Shown here: piece by piece, positions 1-6,590 of the stretch
Numbering within the stretch: position 1 is the first letter of the stretch
Layout: each line of letters opens with the position of its first letter
From: Gemmatimonadaceae bacterium
GTDB taxonomy: Bacteria > Gemmatimonadota > Gemmatimonadetes > Gemmatimonadales > Gemmatimonadaceae
NCBI GenBank assembly: GCA_025453855.1
Contig: JALOPO010000051.1
Coordinates: 1-12,773, forward strand
Direction: 5' to 3'
DNA length: 12,773 nt
Translations under genes and position numbers: made by a program
The notes under the pieces: generated by a model
What the model saw: only the letters and a program-made list of their open reading frames with translations
Told to the model about the DNA's origin: nothing
Databases searched by the model: none

Positions 1-1001
1 CGCAGCGTCCACTGCTGCACGCCGACCACCGCGATGAAGACCGCGCCCTGGATCACGACCTGCGCGAAGCTCCCCACGCCGAGCAGCGTGAGGATGTTGC
101 CCATGAGCCCGATCACGAGCACGCCGCCGGCGACGCCGATCGCGCTCCCGCGCCCGCCCGCGAGCGGGACACCGCCGAGCACGATCGCGGTCACCGCGGT
201 GAAGTCGTAGCCGGTGCCGATGTACGCCGCACCGACCTTGTTGAGCGAGGTGAGGAGGATCCCGCCCACCGAGGCGAGCAGCGCCGACCAGGCGAAGGCG
301 AGCGCGATCGTGCGCCCCACCGGCACGCCGCTCAGCCGAGCGGCCTCACGTGCCGCGCCGGTGAGCCGGAGGCGCGCCCCGAGCGTCGTGCGCACGAGCA
401 GGAGCTGCGTGGCGACGATCGCCAGCAGCGCGATCGCGAGCACGAGCGGCACGCCGCCGGGGAGCGTGGCGTCGTAGAGCGCGAGGAAGCGGCGCCCCGC
501 GTCGGCCGTCGCATCGGGATAGATCTGCGTCCCGCCGAAGCGCCAGCGGAGCACGCCGTTCACCAGCGAGCCGCTGGCGAGCGTCCAGATGATCGGATTC
601 ACGCGCAGCCCGCCGATCGCCGCGCCGTTCACTACCCCGACGAGCGTCCCGGTCGCAAGCCCCGCCCCGAGCGACGGCCAGAAGCCGAGCCCCTGCGCGG
701 CGATCGTCGTCGCACCGGCGACCGCCATGATGCTCGGCACGCTGAGATCGGCGTACTGGCCACCGAAGGTCACCGGGACCACGCCTGCCGCGACGATCGC
801 GAGGAGTGCCACCGCACGCAGCATGTTCACGAGGTTGGTCGCGGTCGCGAACTGCGGCGAGACCGCGAGCCCCACGAGCAGGAGCGCGATCACCGCCAGC
901 GCGACGCCGGCGGTGGCAAGGCGTGACGTCCAGCGTGATGCGCCGAACCGCGCGGTCGGCGCCGGCGGCGTCGTGATCACGGGCGCATTCGCGGCGCTCA
1001 C
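1..1001 (-). CDS. Sugar ABC transporter permease, RbsC/BPD_transp_2 family (partial, C-terminus off the left edge)
   Basis: This is the inner-membrane channel subunit of a CUT2-type (ribose-like) sugar importer. Translating the minus strand from GTG at 1001-999 gives 333 codons still open at the window edge. After a Pro/Thr/Ala-rich N-terminus of about 25 residues come alternating hydrophobic segments, the first with the core VALAVIALLLVGLAV. Family-typical stretches follow: FGGQYADLSVPSIMA, where RbsC proteins have the G-x-DLS region; a VNG turn; NPIIWTLAS; and late in the protein AIVLGGVPLAGGRGS, the usual conserved loop. The GTG start overlaps the upstream ATPase stop as GTGA, which decides the start and implies coupled translation. 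A periplasmic sugar-binding protein normally completes the system and is not in the window; it may lie beyond position 1. L-fucose as substrate is inferred only from the neighbouring genes. Confidence 0.9.
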   Translation of the reverse strand, partial: MSAANAPVITTPPAPTARFGASRWTSRLATAGVALAVIALLLVGLAVSPQFATATNLVNMLRAVALLAIVAAGVVPVTFGGQYADLSVPSIMAVAGATTIAAQGLGFWPSLGAGLATGTLVGVVNGAAIGGLRVNPIIWTLASGSLVNGVLRWRFGGTQIYPDATADAGRRFLALYDATLPGGVPLVLAIALLAIVATQLLLVRTTLGARLRLTGAAREAARLSGVPVGRTIALAFAWSALLASVGGILLTSLNKVGAAYIGTGYDFTAVTAIVLGGVPLAGGRGSAIGVAGGVLVIGLMGNILTLLGVGSFAQVVIQGAVFIAVVGVQQWTL

Positions 1002-2515
1002 GCGGCGCTCGGGAGCTCGCCGTTGGCGGCGAGGAGGAGCGTCTCCTCGGTCGCGCCGTCGCGCGCCAGCTCGCCGATGATCCGGCCGCGCCGCATGACG
1101 AGGATCCGGCTCGCGAGCGCGAGCAGCTCCGGCAGGTCGCTCGAGACGAGCACCACCGCCGCCCCCGCGTCGGCCACCTGCGCGATCGTCTCGTGGATCG
1201 CGACCTTGGCCGCGATGTCGACGCCGCGCGTCGGCTCGTCGAGCAGGAACACCGCCGGCTCGATGGCGAGCCACTTGGCGAGGAGCACCTTCTGCTGGTT
1301 GCCGCCGCTGAAGCTCCCCACCGCGCGCGACAGGTCGGGCGGATTCACCTGCAACCGTCGCACGAGGGCGTCGGCGAGCGGCGCGCCGCGGCCGCGCGCG
1401 TACCAGCCGCCGCGTGCATGCGCCGTGATCGTCGTGCCGAGCACGTTGTCGCCGACGGGGAGCCGGAGGGCGAGCCCCTGCGTCTTGCGATCCTCCGGCA
1501 CGTAGGCGATGCGCGCCGCGATCGCGTCGGCCAGCGAGCGGCAGCGCACCGTCGCGCCCTGCACGCGCACCTCGCCCGCATCCACGGGATCGGCGCCGCA
1601 GATCGCGCGCAGCAGCTCGCTCCGCCCCGCGCCGCCCAGCCCGCAGAGCCCCACGATCTCGCCCGCGCGCACGGTGAACGAGGCATCGGCGAAGAAGCCG
1701 CGCCGCGTGAGCCCGCGCACCTCGAGCAGCGCGGCGCCGGGCGCGGCCCGCCGGTGCGCCTGCAGCGCCGACACCGCCCCGCCGACCATCATCGCCACCA
1801 GCGACTGCGGCGTCACCGCGTCGATGGGAGCGGTGGCGACGCGCTTGCCGTCACGCAGCACCGTCACCGTGTCGGCGATCTCGAAGATCTCGGGGAGGTG
1901 GTGCGAGATGTAGATCACCGACAGCCCGTCGTCGCGCAGCCGGTCGATGATCGCGAAGAGGCGCGCCACGTCGTCGCGCCCGAGCGCCGACGTGGGCTCG
2001 TCCATCACGAGGATCGACGGCCCGTTGCCGAGCGCCTTGGCGATCTCGACCAGCTGCGCGTCGAGCTGGCTGATGCGCTCCACCGGCGTGGCTGGATCGA
2101 CGGTGCATCCCACGCGCTCGAGCAGCGTGCGCGCCTCGCGCGCGAGCGCGGCGCCATCCACCAGCACGCCGAAGCGACGCGGGAGTCGCCCGGCGAGCAG
2201 GTTCTCGGCCACCGTCTGCGTGGGCGCGAGGTTCAGCTCCTGGTGGATCATCTGGATGCCATGCGCGCGCGCCTGCGCCGGCGAGTGCAGCGTCACCGCG
2301 CGCCCGTCCACGAGGATCGTCCCCTCGTAGTCGCTGAAGCTCCCGGCGAGCATCTTCATGAGCGTGCTCTTGCCGGCGCCGTTCTCGCCGAGCAGCGCAT
2401 GCACCTCGCCGCGTCGCACCACGAGGTCGACGCCATCCACGGCGATCGTCCCCGGATAGCGCTTGCGCACGCCGCGCATCTCGAGCGCGGGGACGGCGGC
2501 GGCGGGCGTGGTCAT
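998..2515 (-). CDS. Sugar ABC transporter ATP-binding protein, RbsA-type, two nucleotide-binding domains
   Basis: This cytoplasmic ATPase would drive the permease encoded next. At 505 residues it has the usual RbsA length. Domain 1 has a full Walker A, GENGAGKST (residues 43-51), the Q-loop region MIHQELN and Walker B ILVMDEPTSAL; its signature is the diverged ISQLDAQ. Domain 2 has a degenerate Walker A, GLGGAGRSE, lacking the lysine, then YVPEDRK, a good signature FSGGNQQKV and Walker B VFLLDEPTRGVD. Such asymmetry is normal for CUT2 ATPases. The ATG at 2515-2513 overlaps the upstream gene's TGA (ATGA), and its own TGA overlaps the permease GTG. The reading frame stays open upstream to 3577, but that extension runs out of frame over the dehydratase gene and is not part of this protein. 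Sugar specificity cannot be read from the ATPase; L-fucose is inferred from context. Confidence 0.96.
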   Translation of the reverse strand: MTTPAAAVPALEMRGVRKRYPGTIAVDGVDLVVRRGEVHALLGENGAGKSTLMKMLAGSFSDYEGTILVDGRAVTLHSPAQARAHGIQMIHQELNLAPTQTVAENLLAGRLPRRFGVLVDGAALAREARTLLERVGCTVDPATPVERISQLDAQLVEIAKALGNGPSILVMDEPTSALGRDDVARLFAIIDRLRDDGLSVIYISHHLPEIFEIADTVTVLRDGKRVATAPIDAVTPQSLVAMMVGGAVSALQAHRRAAPGAALLEVRGLTRRGFFADASFTVRAGEIVGLCGLGGAGRSELLRAICGADPVDAGEVRVQGATVRCRSLADAIAARIAYVPEDRKTQGLALRLPVGDNVLGTTITAHARGGWYARGRGAPLADALVRRLQVNPPDLSRAVGSFSGGNQQKVLLAKWLAIEPAVFLLDEPTRGVDIAAKVAIHETIAQVADAGAAVVLVSSDLPELLALASRILVMRRGRIIGELARDGATEETLLLAANGELPSAA

Positions 2516-3577
2516 CGCGAGGCGCTCAGCTCGCGTGCGCGTGCGGGCCCCTCGAGGATCCGCCCCGCGTCGACGTCCATGTCGTCGGTCATGCGACGGT
2601 AGGTCTCGGGATTGGCGCACACCTTCACCACCGGCGAGATCGCCGACCCCACCACCGAGCCGCGCCCGGTGCTGAAGAGGATCACGTGCGAGCCGCAGGC
2701 GATCAGCTCCCCGATCTCGGCCGTGTCGTTGATGTTCGGGAAGCCGAAGCGCACGTCGCCGTCGGGGACGACGTCGAGCAGGTAGAGGCCGGGACCGTCG
2801 GGGCGCTCGCCGGGCTTGATGAGCCCCGCGATCGCGCTCGATCCGCTCTTGCTGTACGCCCCCATCGACTTCTCTTCCTGCGTCGTGAGCCCGCCCTCGG
2901 CGTTGCCGGGCGCGAACGAGCCGTGGCCGAGCACCGTGTAGTAGCGCGCCGCCTTCTCCACGCTCGCCACCAGCTCGCGACCGAGGTCGGGCGTCACCGC
3001 GCGCGCCGCCATGATGTGCTCGCAGCCGATGAGCTCCCCCGTCTCCTCGAAGATGCAGGCCGCCCCCGCCTCGACGAGCTGGTCGAAGGCGCGCCCGATC
3101 CAGCTCGTCGAGCGCCATCGGCACCGTGGGTTCGGCCGCCAGCGCGGCGAGCGTGTCGCGCACCCAGTCGCGCCCCGCGGCGATCGTGCTCCGCGTCCCG
3201 CCGGCCTGCTGGATGACGAGCGTGTGCACCGGCCGCCCGCTCGCCTCCACCGTGCGCCGCAGCGCCCCGCGATCGAAGCCCTCGCAGCCGAGCGAGACGA
3301 GGAGCACCGCCCCGACGTTGGGATGCGTGCAGAGCGTCTGCATCATCCCCAGCGAGTAGGCGTTCGGGTAGCACCCGCTGAAGCCGATCAGGTGCGCGCC
3401 CGCCTCGCGGTACGGATACGCCACCTCGCGCGCCACGTGGTGCGCGCACTCGACGAGGTAGGCGACGACGACCGTGTTGCGGATCCCCTTGCGCCCGTCG
3501 CTGCGGAGCCAGCCGCGCAGCATGGGGAGCGGATGCCGCGGCGCCGTGGCGCCGGCGTCAGTGATGGGCATCGACAT
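2512..3577 (-). pseudogene. UxaA-type sugar-acid dehydratase, large subunit (altronate/L-fuconate dehydratase family), disrupted by a deletion and frameshift near 3100
   Basis: The large subunit of UxaA-family dehydratases removes water from a sugar acid to give a 2-keto-3-deoxy acid. The N-terminal part (3577 to about 3101, 159 codons) shows GWLRSDGRKGIRN, SGCYPN, LLVSLGCEGF, QQAGGTRSTI and ends at VPMALDEL. The C-terminal part (about 3099 to 2512, 195 codons, another frame) resumes at IGRAFDQLVEAGAACIFEET, then GCEHIMAARAVTP, KSGSSAIAGLIKPGERP, NDTAEIGELIACG and GRGSVVGSAISPVVKVC. Family proteins have roughly 20 residues between these parts, with a conserved CGGSD motif and an ANP; both are absent here. 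A deletion that is not a multiple of three therefore removed the motif and broke the frame. The start at 3577 has GGAG upstream and overlaps the SAF gene by 20 nt. Context suggests L-fuconate dehydratase. A genuine pseudogene and an assembly error remain equally possible. Confidence 0.85.
3070..3112. repeat. Perfect 12-bp inverted repeat with a 19-nt loop at the dehydratase frame break
   Basis: CTCGACGAGCTG (3070-3081) is the exact reverse complement of CAGCTCGTCGAG (3101-3112). The arms fall in the LDEL and QLVE codons of the large-subunit gene. The frame break lies at the stem-loop boundary near 3100. Biased GC-rich codons could produce such arms by chance, but the coincidence with the junction is notable. 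Confidence 0.65.
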
Positions 3578-3875
3578 AGCGCGCTCCCTCCGCCTCGTTC
3601 GTGTAGGTGGGGAGGTAGTCGCTCTTCATGTTGTGCAGGTGCACCGACTCGCCCCGCGCGATCGGCGCGGTGGCCGAACCGATCGGGGCGCCCCACTTGA
3701 TGATCTGCTCGCCCCGCGCGATGTCGCGCGCGGCCACCTTGTAGCCGATCGGGATGACGGTCGCGAGCACCACCGTCGCCCCCTCGATCGCGATCGTGTC
3801 GCCGGCCTGCAGCGCACGCGCGGCGGTGAGCACGTTGTCGTCGCCATGCAGCCGGATGAGACGCGCATCGCTCAT
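3558..3875 (-). CDS. SAF-domain small subunit of a UxaA-type sugar-acid dehydratase
   Basis: This protein of 105 residues corresponds to the N-terminal SAF domain that is fused to the large domain in E. coli UxaA and separate in other bacteria. The visible pattern is typical: HGDDNVLTAARALQAGD near the start, then VVLATVIPIGYKVAARDIARGE, then IIKWGAPIGSATAPIARGE and VHLHNMKSDY near the end. The domain is thought to help form the active site of the dehydratase together with the large subunit. ATG at 3875-3873 overlaps the upstream amidohydrolase TGA as ATGA, which fixes the start although the frame stays open further upstream. Its 3' end overlaps the large-subunit gene by 20 nt. It appears intact, unlike both of its neighbours. 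Campylobacter jejuni also has split uxaA-like genes in its L-fucose locus, which supports the pathway call. Confidence 0.88.
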   Translation of the reverse strand: MSDARLIRLHGDDNVLTAARALQAGDTIAIEGATVVLATVIPIGYKVAARDIARGEQIIKWGAPIGSATAPIARGESVHLHNMKSDYLPTYTNEAEGARYVDAHH

Positions 3876-4572
3876 GCGCCAGCTCCAGCGGGGAGCGCCA
3901 CGCGGTACGTGACCGCCGCCGTGCGCCACCAGACCGCATCCGAACAGGCAGCGCTCGGGCGTGAAGGTGACGAGCGCCGCCTCCAGCCATGGCTGGATCG
4001 AGCGCGGCGTCCAGTCGGCGTCGGCCTCGGTGGCGAGGCCCGACAGCTTGCACACCACATTCGGGAGCATCGCCAGCCGCGCGAGCGCGCTCCGCCACTC
4101 GAGCAGCGACCCGGCGCGCACCGGCGGCTTGCCGCAGTGGTCGAGCACGAAACGGGTCGAGATCGAACGGGTAGCCCGCCTCGCCCAAGCGGCGCACGCC
4201 GGCGATCATCGCCGCGCCCGAGGCGAAGCCGCTCGCCTCGCCCTGCACGTTGTGGCGGATGCCGCGCACCAGCGGCTGCGTCAGGTAGGCGGCGAGCGCG
4301 GTCTCGAGCGCGCGTGCGTCGTGCACCGGCGCATGCGCCACGATTGCCGCCGGCGGCGACGCGAGCCCGCTCACCCATCGCACTTCATCGAGCGCCTGCA
4401 TCGGCTCGCACTCGGCCTGCACGAAGATCCACGCGTCCGGCTGCGGCGCCTCCACGATCGCCGCCCGGTAGTCGGCGTCGTCGTAGCGCGCGGCGAGCCC
4501 CGGCACCGTGGCCAGCCACGGATACGAGAGCCGCGCCCCATCCCAGACGTGCACGTGCGCGTCGATCAGCAT
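3872..4572 (-). pseudogene. Amidohydrolase of the L-fuconolactonase type, disrupted by two internal deletions with frameshifts
   Basis: COG3618-type amidohydrolases open sugar lactones, here presumably L-fuconolactone. From ATG 4572 (GGGAGG just upstream) the frame reads MLIDAHVHVWDG, with the HxH metal pair at His6 and His8, then WIFVQAECEP and LVRGIRHNVQGE, up to GYPFDL (residue 138). Near 4155 the homology moves to a second frame: RFVLDHCGKPPV, NVVCKLSGLATEAD, ERCLFG. Near 3938 it moves to a third frame: SD, then TAAVTYRV and a TGA at 3872 that overlaps the SAF start (ATGA). About 20 residues normally found before the DHxGKP motif, and roughly 35-40 between the GSDW motif and the terminal GTAxxxYRV, are missing. 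The catalytic motifs survive on either side. No single polypeptide can contain all parts, so this copy should be inactive unless the sequence is wrong. Confidence 0.85.
4139..4169. repeat. Imperfect tandem repeat at the first frame break of the amidohydrolase
   Basis: Two adjacent units read GGTCGAGCACGAAACG (4139-4154, 16 bp) and GGTCGAGATCGAACG (4155-4169, 15 bp). On the coding strand they encode the FVLDH and PFDLD words, which now lie side by side in different frames. The repeat marks the junction of the inferred deletion. Both copies remain, so simple slippage between them does not explain the loss. Confidence 0.6.
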
Positions 4573-4614
4573 CGCCCCTCCCGCGCGGCACCCTGCATCG
4601 TCACGTCTCCCCCG

Positions 4615-5466
4615 TCATGCCTGCCCCACCAGCTGCCGCTGCGTCCCCAGCCCGTCGATGCCGAGCGTCACCACGTCGCCGGCGCGCAGGTAGCGCTCGG
4701 GCTTCATCCCGAGCCCCACGCCGGCCGGCGTCCCGGTGGAGATGAGATCGCCCGGCTCGAGCGTCATGAACTGCGAGACGTACCACACCAGATGATACGG
4801 ATCGAACGCCATGTCGGCCGTGGTCCCGTCCTGCATCCGCTCGCCGTTCACTTCGAGCCAGAGCCGGAGCGCGCGGACGTCGGCGATCTCGTCGGGCGTG
4901 GCGAGCCACGGCCCCGTGGGCGCGAAGGTGTCGCAGCTCTTCCCCTTGGTCCACTGCCCGCCGCGCTCGAGCTGGAAGGTGCGCTCGCTCACGTCGTGGC
5001 AGCAGCACCACCCCGCCACGTGCGCCGCCGCCGCGTCGGGCGACTCGAGGTAGCTCGCCTCGCGCCCGATCACGACGCCCAGCTCCACTTCCCAGTCGGT
5101 CTTCACCGAGCCGCGCGGGATGAGCAGCGTGTCGTACGGACCGACCATCGTGTTCGGCGCCTTCATGAACAGGATCGGCTCGGCCGGGAGCCTGGCCCCC
5201 GTCTCCGCCGCGTGATCACGGTAGTTGAGCCCCACGCAGATGATCTTCCCGGGGCGCGGCACGCACGCCCCCCAGCGCGCGTCGTCGGGGACGACCGGGA
5301 GCGCGTCGCCCCCGTCGGCCACCGCCTGCGCGAGCCGCGCCAGCTCGTCACTGCCGAGGACGGCCGGCGTGTAGTCGCCCACGAGATGGCTTACGTCGCG
5401 CCGCGCGTCGCCGAGCATGATGCCGGCCCGTTCGCGTCCCCGGTCGCCCCAGCGGATCAGTCGCAT
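4615..5466 (-). CDS. Fumarylacetoacetate hydrolase family protein, probable 2,4-diketo-3-deoxy-L-fuconate hydrolase
   Basis: FAH-family enzymes cleave C-C bonds of diketo acids using a divalent metal. In the non-phosphorylating L-fucose route the enzyme splits 2,4-diketo-3-deoxy-L-fuconate into pyruvate and lactate. The 283-residue length is typical and the frame is intact. After a small N-terminal region, the catalytic domain begins at PGKIICVGLNYRDHAAETG. Metal-ligand positions are visible in DWEVELGVVIG (the ExE pair) and HDVSERTFQ (Asp). KGKSCDTFAPTGPWL, MTLEPGDLISTGTPAGVG and the C-terminal RAGDVVTLGIDGLG are also characteristic. The start at 5466 has a GGGGA ribosome site and lies 10 nt after the SDR stop. 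42 nt separate its stop from the amidohydrolase start. The exact substrate is inferred from the adjacent SDR, mutarotase and fucosidase; an L-rhamnose-type diketo acid is the main alternative. Confidence 0.9.
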   Translation of the reverse strand: MRLIRWGDRGRERAGIMLGDARRDVSHLVGDYTPAVLGSDELARLAQAVADGGDALPVVPDDARWGACVPRPGKIICVGLNYRDHAAETGARLPAEPILFMKAPNTMVGPYDTLLIPRGSVKTDWEVELGVVIGREASYLESPDAAAAHVAGWCCCHDVSERTFQLERGGQWTKGKSCDTFAPTGPWLATPDEIADVRALRLWLEVNGERMQDGTTADMAFDPYHLVWYVSQFMTLEPGDLISTGTPAGVGLGMKPERYLRAGDVVTLGIDGLGTQRQLVGQA

Positions 5467-5476
5467 CGCGTCCCCG

Positions 5477-6268
5477 TCATCGCAGCACGCCGCCGTCGAG
5501 CGGGAACGCCTGTCCCGTGACGAAGGCCGACTCGTCGCTCGCGAGGTAGAGCGCCATCGCCGCCACCTCCTCCGGTCGTCCCATGCGCCCCATCGGCTGG
5601 TAGGCGCTGAGCTTCGCGAACATCTCCGCCTCCTGCCCCGGGTAGTTGGCCTTCAGGAAGCCGTCCACGAACGGCGTGTGCACGCGCGCCGGGCAGATGC
5701 AGTTGCAGCGGATCCCCTTCGTCACGTAGTCGATGGCGACGCTCTTCGTCATCGTCAGCACCGCCCCCTTCGTCATGCTGTACGCGAAACGGTCGGCGAC
5801 GCCGATGAGCGAGGCGATCGACGCGAGGTTGACGATGCTCCCGCCCCCGCGCGGGAGCATCGCGCGCACCGCCGCCTGCAGGCAGTGGTAGACGCCGGCC
5901 ACGTTCACGCGGAAGAGGCGCTCGAAGGCATCGGGCGGGCACTGCTCCACGTTCCCCACGTGCGCGATCCCGGCGCTCGTGACCAGCACGTGCACGCCGT
6001 GCGCCGCGTCGACGTGCGCGAAGAGCGCGTCCACCGCCCCCTGGTCGGTGACGTCGCAGCCGTGCGCGCTCGCGCGCCCGCCCGCGGCGGTGATCTCGTC
6101 GGCGACCAGTGCCGCGGCGTCGGCGTTCAGGTCGAGCACCGCCACATGGCCCCCCGCCTGCGCGAAGCGACGCGCGATCGCCGCGCCGATCCCCGAGCCG
6201 CCCCCGGTGACCACCGCGGTGCGCCCGTCGAGGCGAAAGCCGCTCGCCTGCGCCGCGTCAGTCGGCAT
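5477..6268 (-). CDS. Short-chain dehydrogenase/reductase, probable 2-keto-3-deoxy-L-fuconate 4-dehydrogenase
   Basis: This classical SDR has 263 residues. The Rossmann cofactor motif is TGGGSGIG at residues 21-28, and an acidic residue in VLDLNAD after the second strand favours NAD(H). Further motifs are CDVTD, TSAGIAHVGN in place of the usual NAG, and the catalytic tyrosine and lysine in YSMTK (Tyr163, Lys167). It ends with FVTGQAFPLDGG, the usual SDR closing region. In the L-fucose pathway known from Xanthomonas such an enzyme oxidises 2-keto-3-deoxy-L-fuconate before FAH cleavage, which fits the adjacent FAH gene. It could instead be the L-fucose dehydrogenase, since only one dehydrogenase is present in the operon. 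The ATG at 6268 follows a strong GGAGGAG site and overlaps the mutarotase end by 11 nt. Confidence 0.9.
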   Translation of the reverse strand: MPTDAAQASGFRLDGRTAVVTGGGSGIGAAIARRFAQAGGHVAVLDLNADAAALVADEITAAGGRASAHGCDVTDQGAVDALFAHVDAAHGVHVLVTSAGIAHVGNVEQCPPDAFERLFRVNVAGVYHCLQAAVRAMLPRGGGSIVNLASIASLIGVADRFAYSMTKGAVLTMTKSVAIDYVTKGIRCNCICPARVHTPFVDGFLKANYPGQEAEMFAKLSAYQPMGRMGRPEEVAAMALYLASDESAFVTGQAFPLDGGVLR

Positions 6269-6590
6269 GGAAGAGCTCCTCCATCGAGGCCCACCACTCG
6301 CCTTCGCCCCGCGTGGGCAACGGCTCCTGGCACGGCGCCGTGAGCTGCCACCAGCGCTGCGTCACCGGATCGGCGGCCATGCGCGCCTGGTCGGCCGCGT
6401 GATCGTCGCCGTGGTACTCGTAGTGGCTGAACAGCCACCCGTCCTTCAGGTAGATCGTGTAGTTGCGGATGCGGCAGTCGCGGATCGTCGCCAGCACGTC
6501 GGGCCAGACCGCCGCATGCAGGCGACGGTACTCGGCCTCGTGCTCCGGGCGCAGGCGGATCACCGCGCCGTACCGCTGCGGTGTGGTCAG
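6258..6590 (-). CDS. L-rhamnose/L-fucose mutarotase, RhaM family, with an apparent CTG start
   Basis: RhaM-family (COG3254) mutarotases interconvert the alpha and beta anomers of deoxy sugars so that the next dehydrogenase receives its preferred form. With CTG as start the protein has 110 residues, the usual family length. It reads RYGAVIRLRPEHEAEYRRLH, then AAVWPDVL, IRNYTIYLKDGWLFSHYEY, WWQLTAPCQEPLP and EGEWWASMEELFH. Tyr21 and His25 match the conserved active-site Tyr/His region. No ATG, GTG or TTG lies at the proper place: the family start is a few residues before RYG, and the next GTG would cut into the first strand. CTG at 6590-6588 overlaps the fucosidase stop as CTGA, parallel to the ATGA and GTGA junctions elsewhere, and GGGGAG lies upstream. 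The family call is strong, the start codon moderately so. Confidence 0.88.
   Translation of the reverse strand: MTTPQRYGAVIRLRPEHEAEYRRLHAAVWPDVLATIRDCRIRNYTIYLKDGWLFSHYEYHGDDHAADQARMAADPVTQRWWQLTAPCQEPLPTRGEGEWWASMEELFHAD

Noticed and set aside
1193..2602. Long plus-strand open frame opposite the ABC ATPase
   Set aside because: It is His/Arg/Ala-rich with no family pattern, and it mirrors a well-supported ATPase on the other strand.
998..3577. One 859-codon protein fusing a dehydratase N-terminus to the ABC ATPase
   Set aside because: The middle section is out-of-frame Arg-rich sequence. The dehydratase continues in another frame up to a stop that overlaps the ATPase ATG as ATGA, so these are separate genes.
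2512..4572. Programmed ribosomal frameshifting as the reason for the split genes
   Set aside because: Conserved residues are missing at each junction and no slippery heptamer is evident, so deletion is the simpler explanation.
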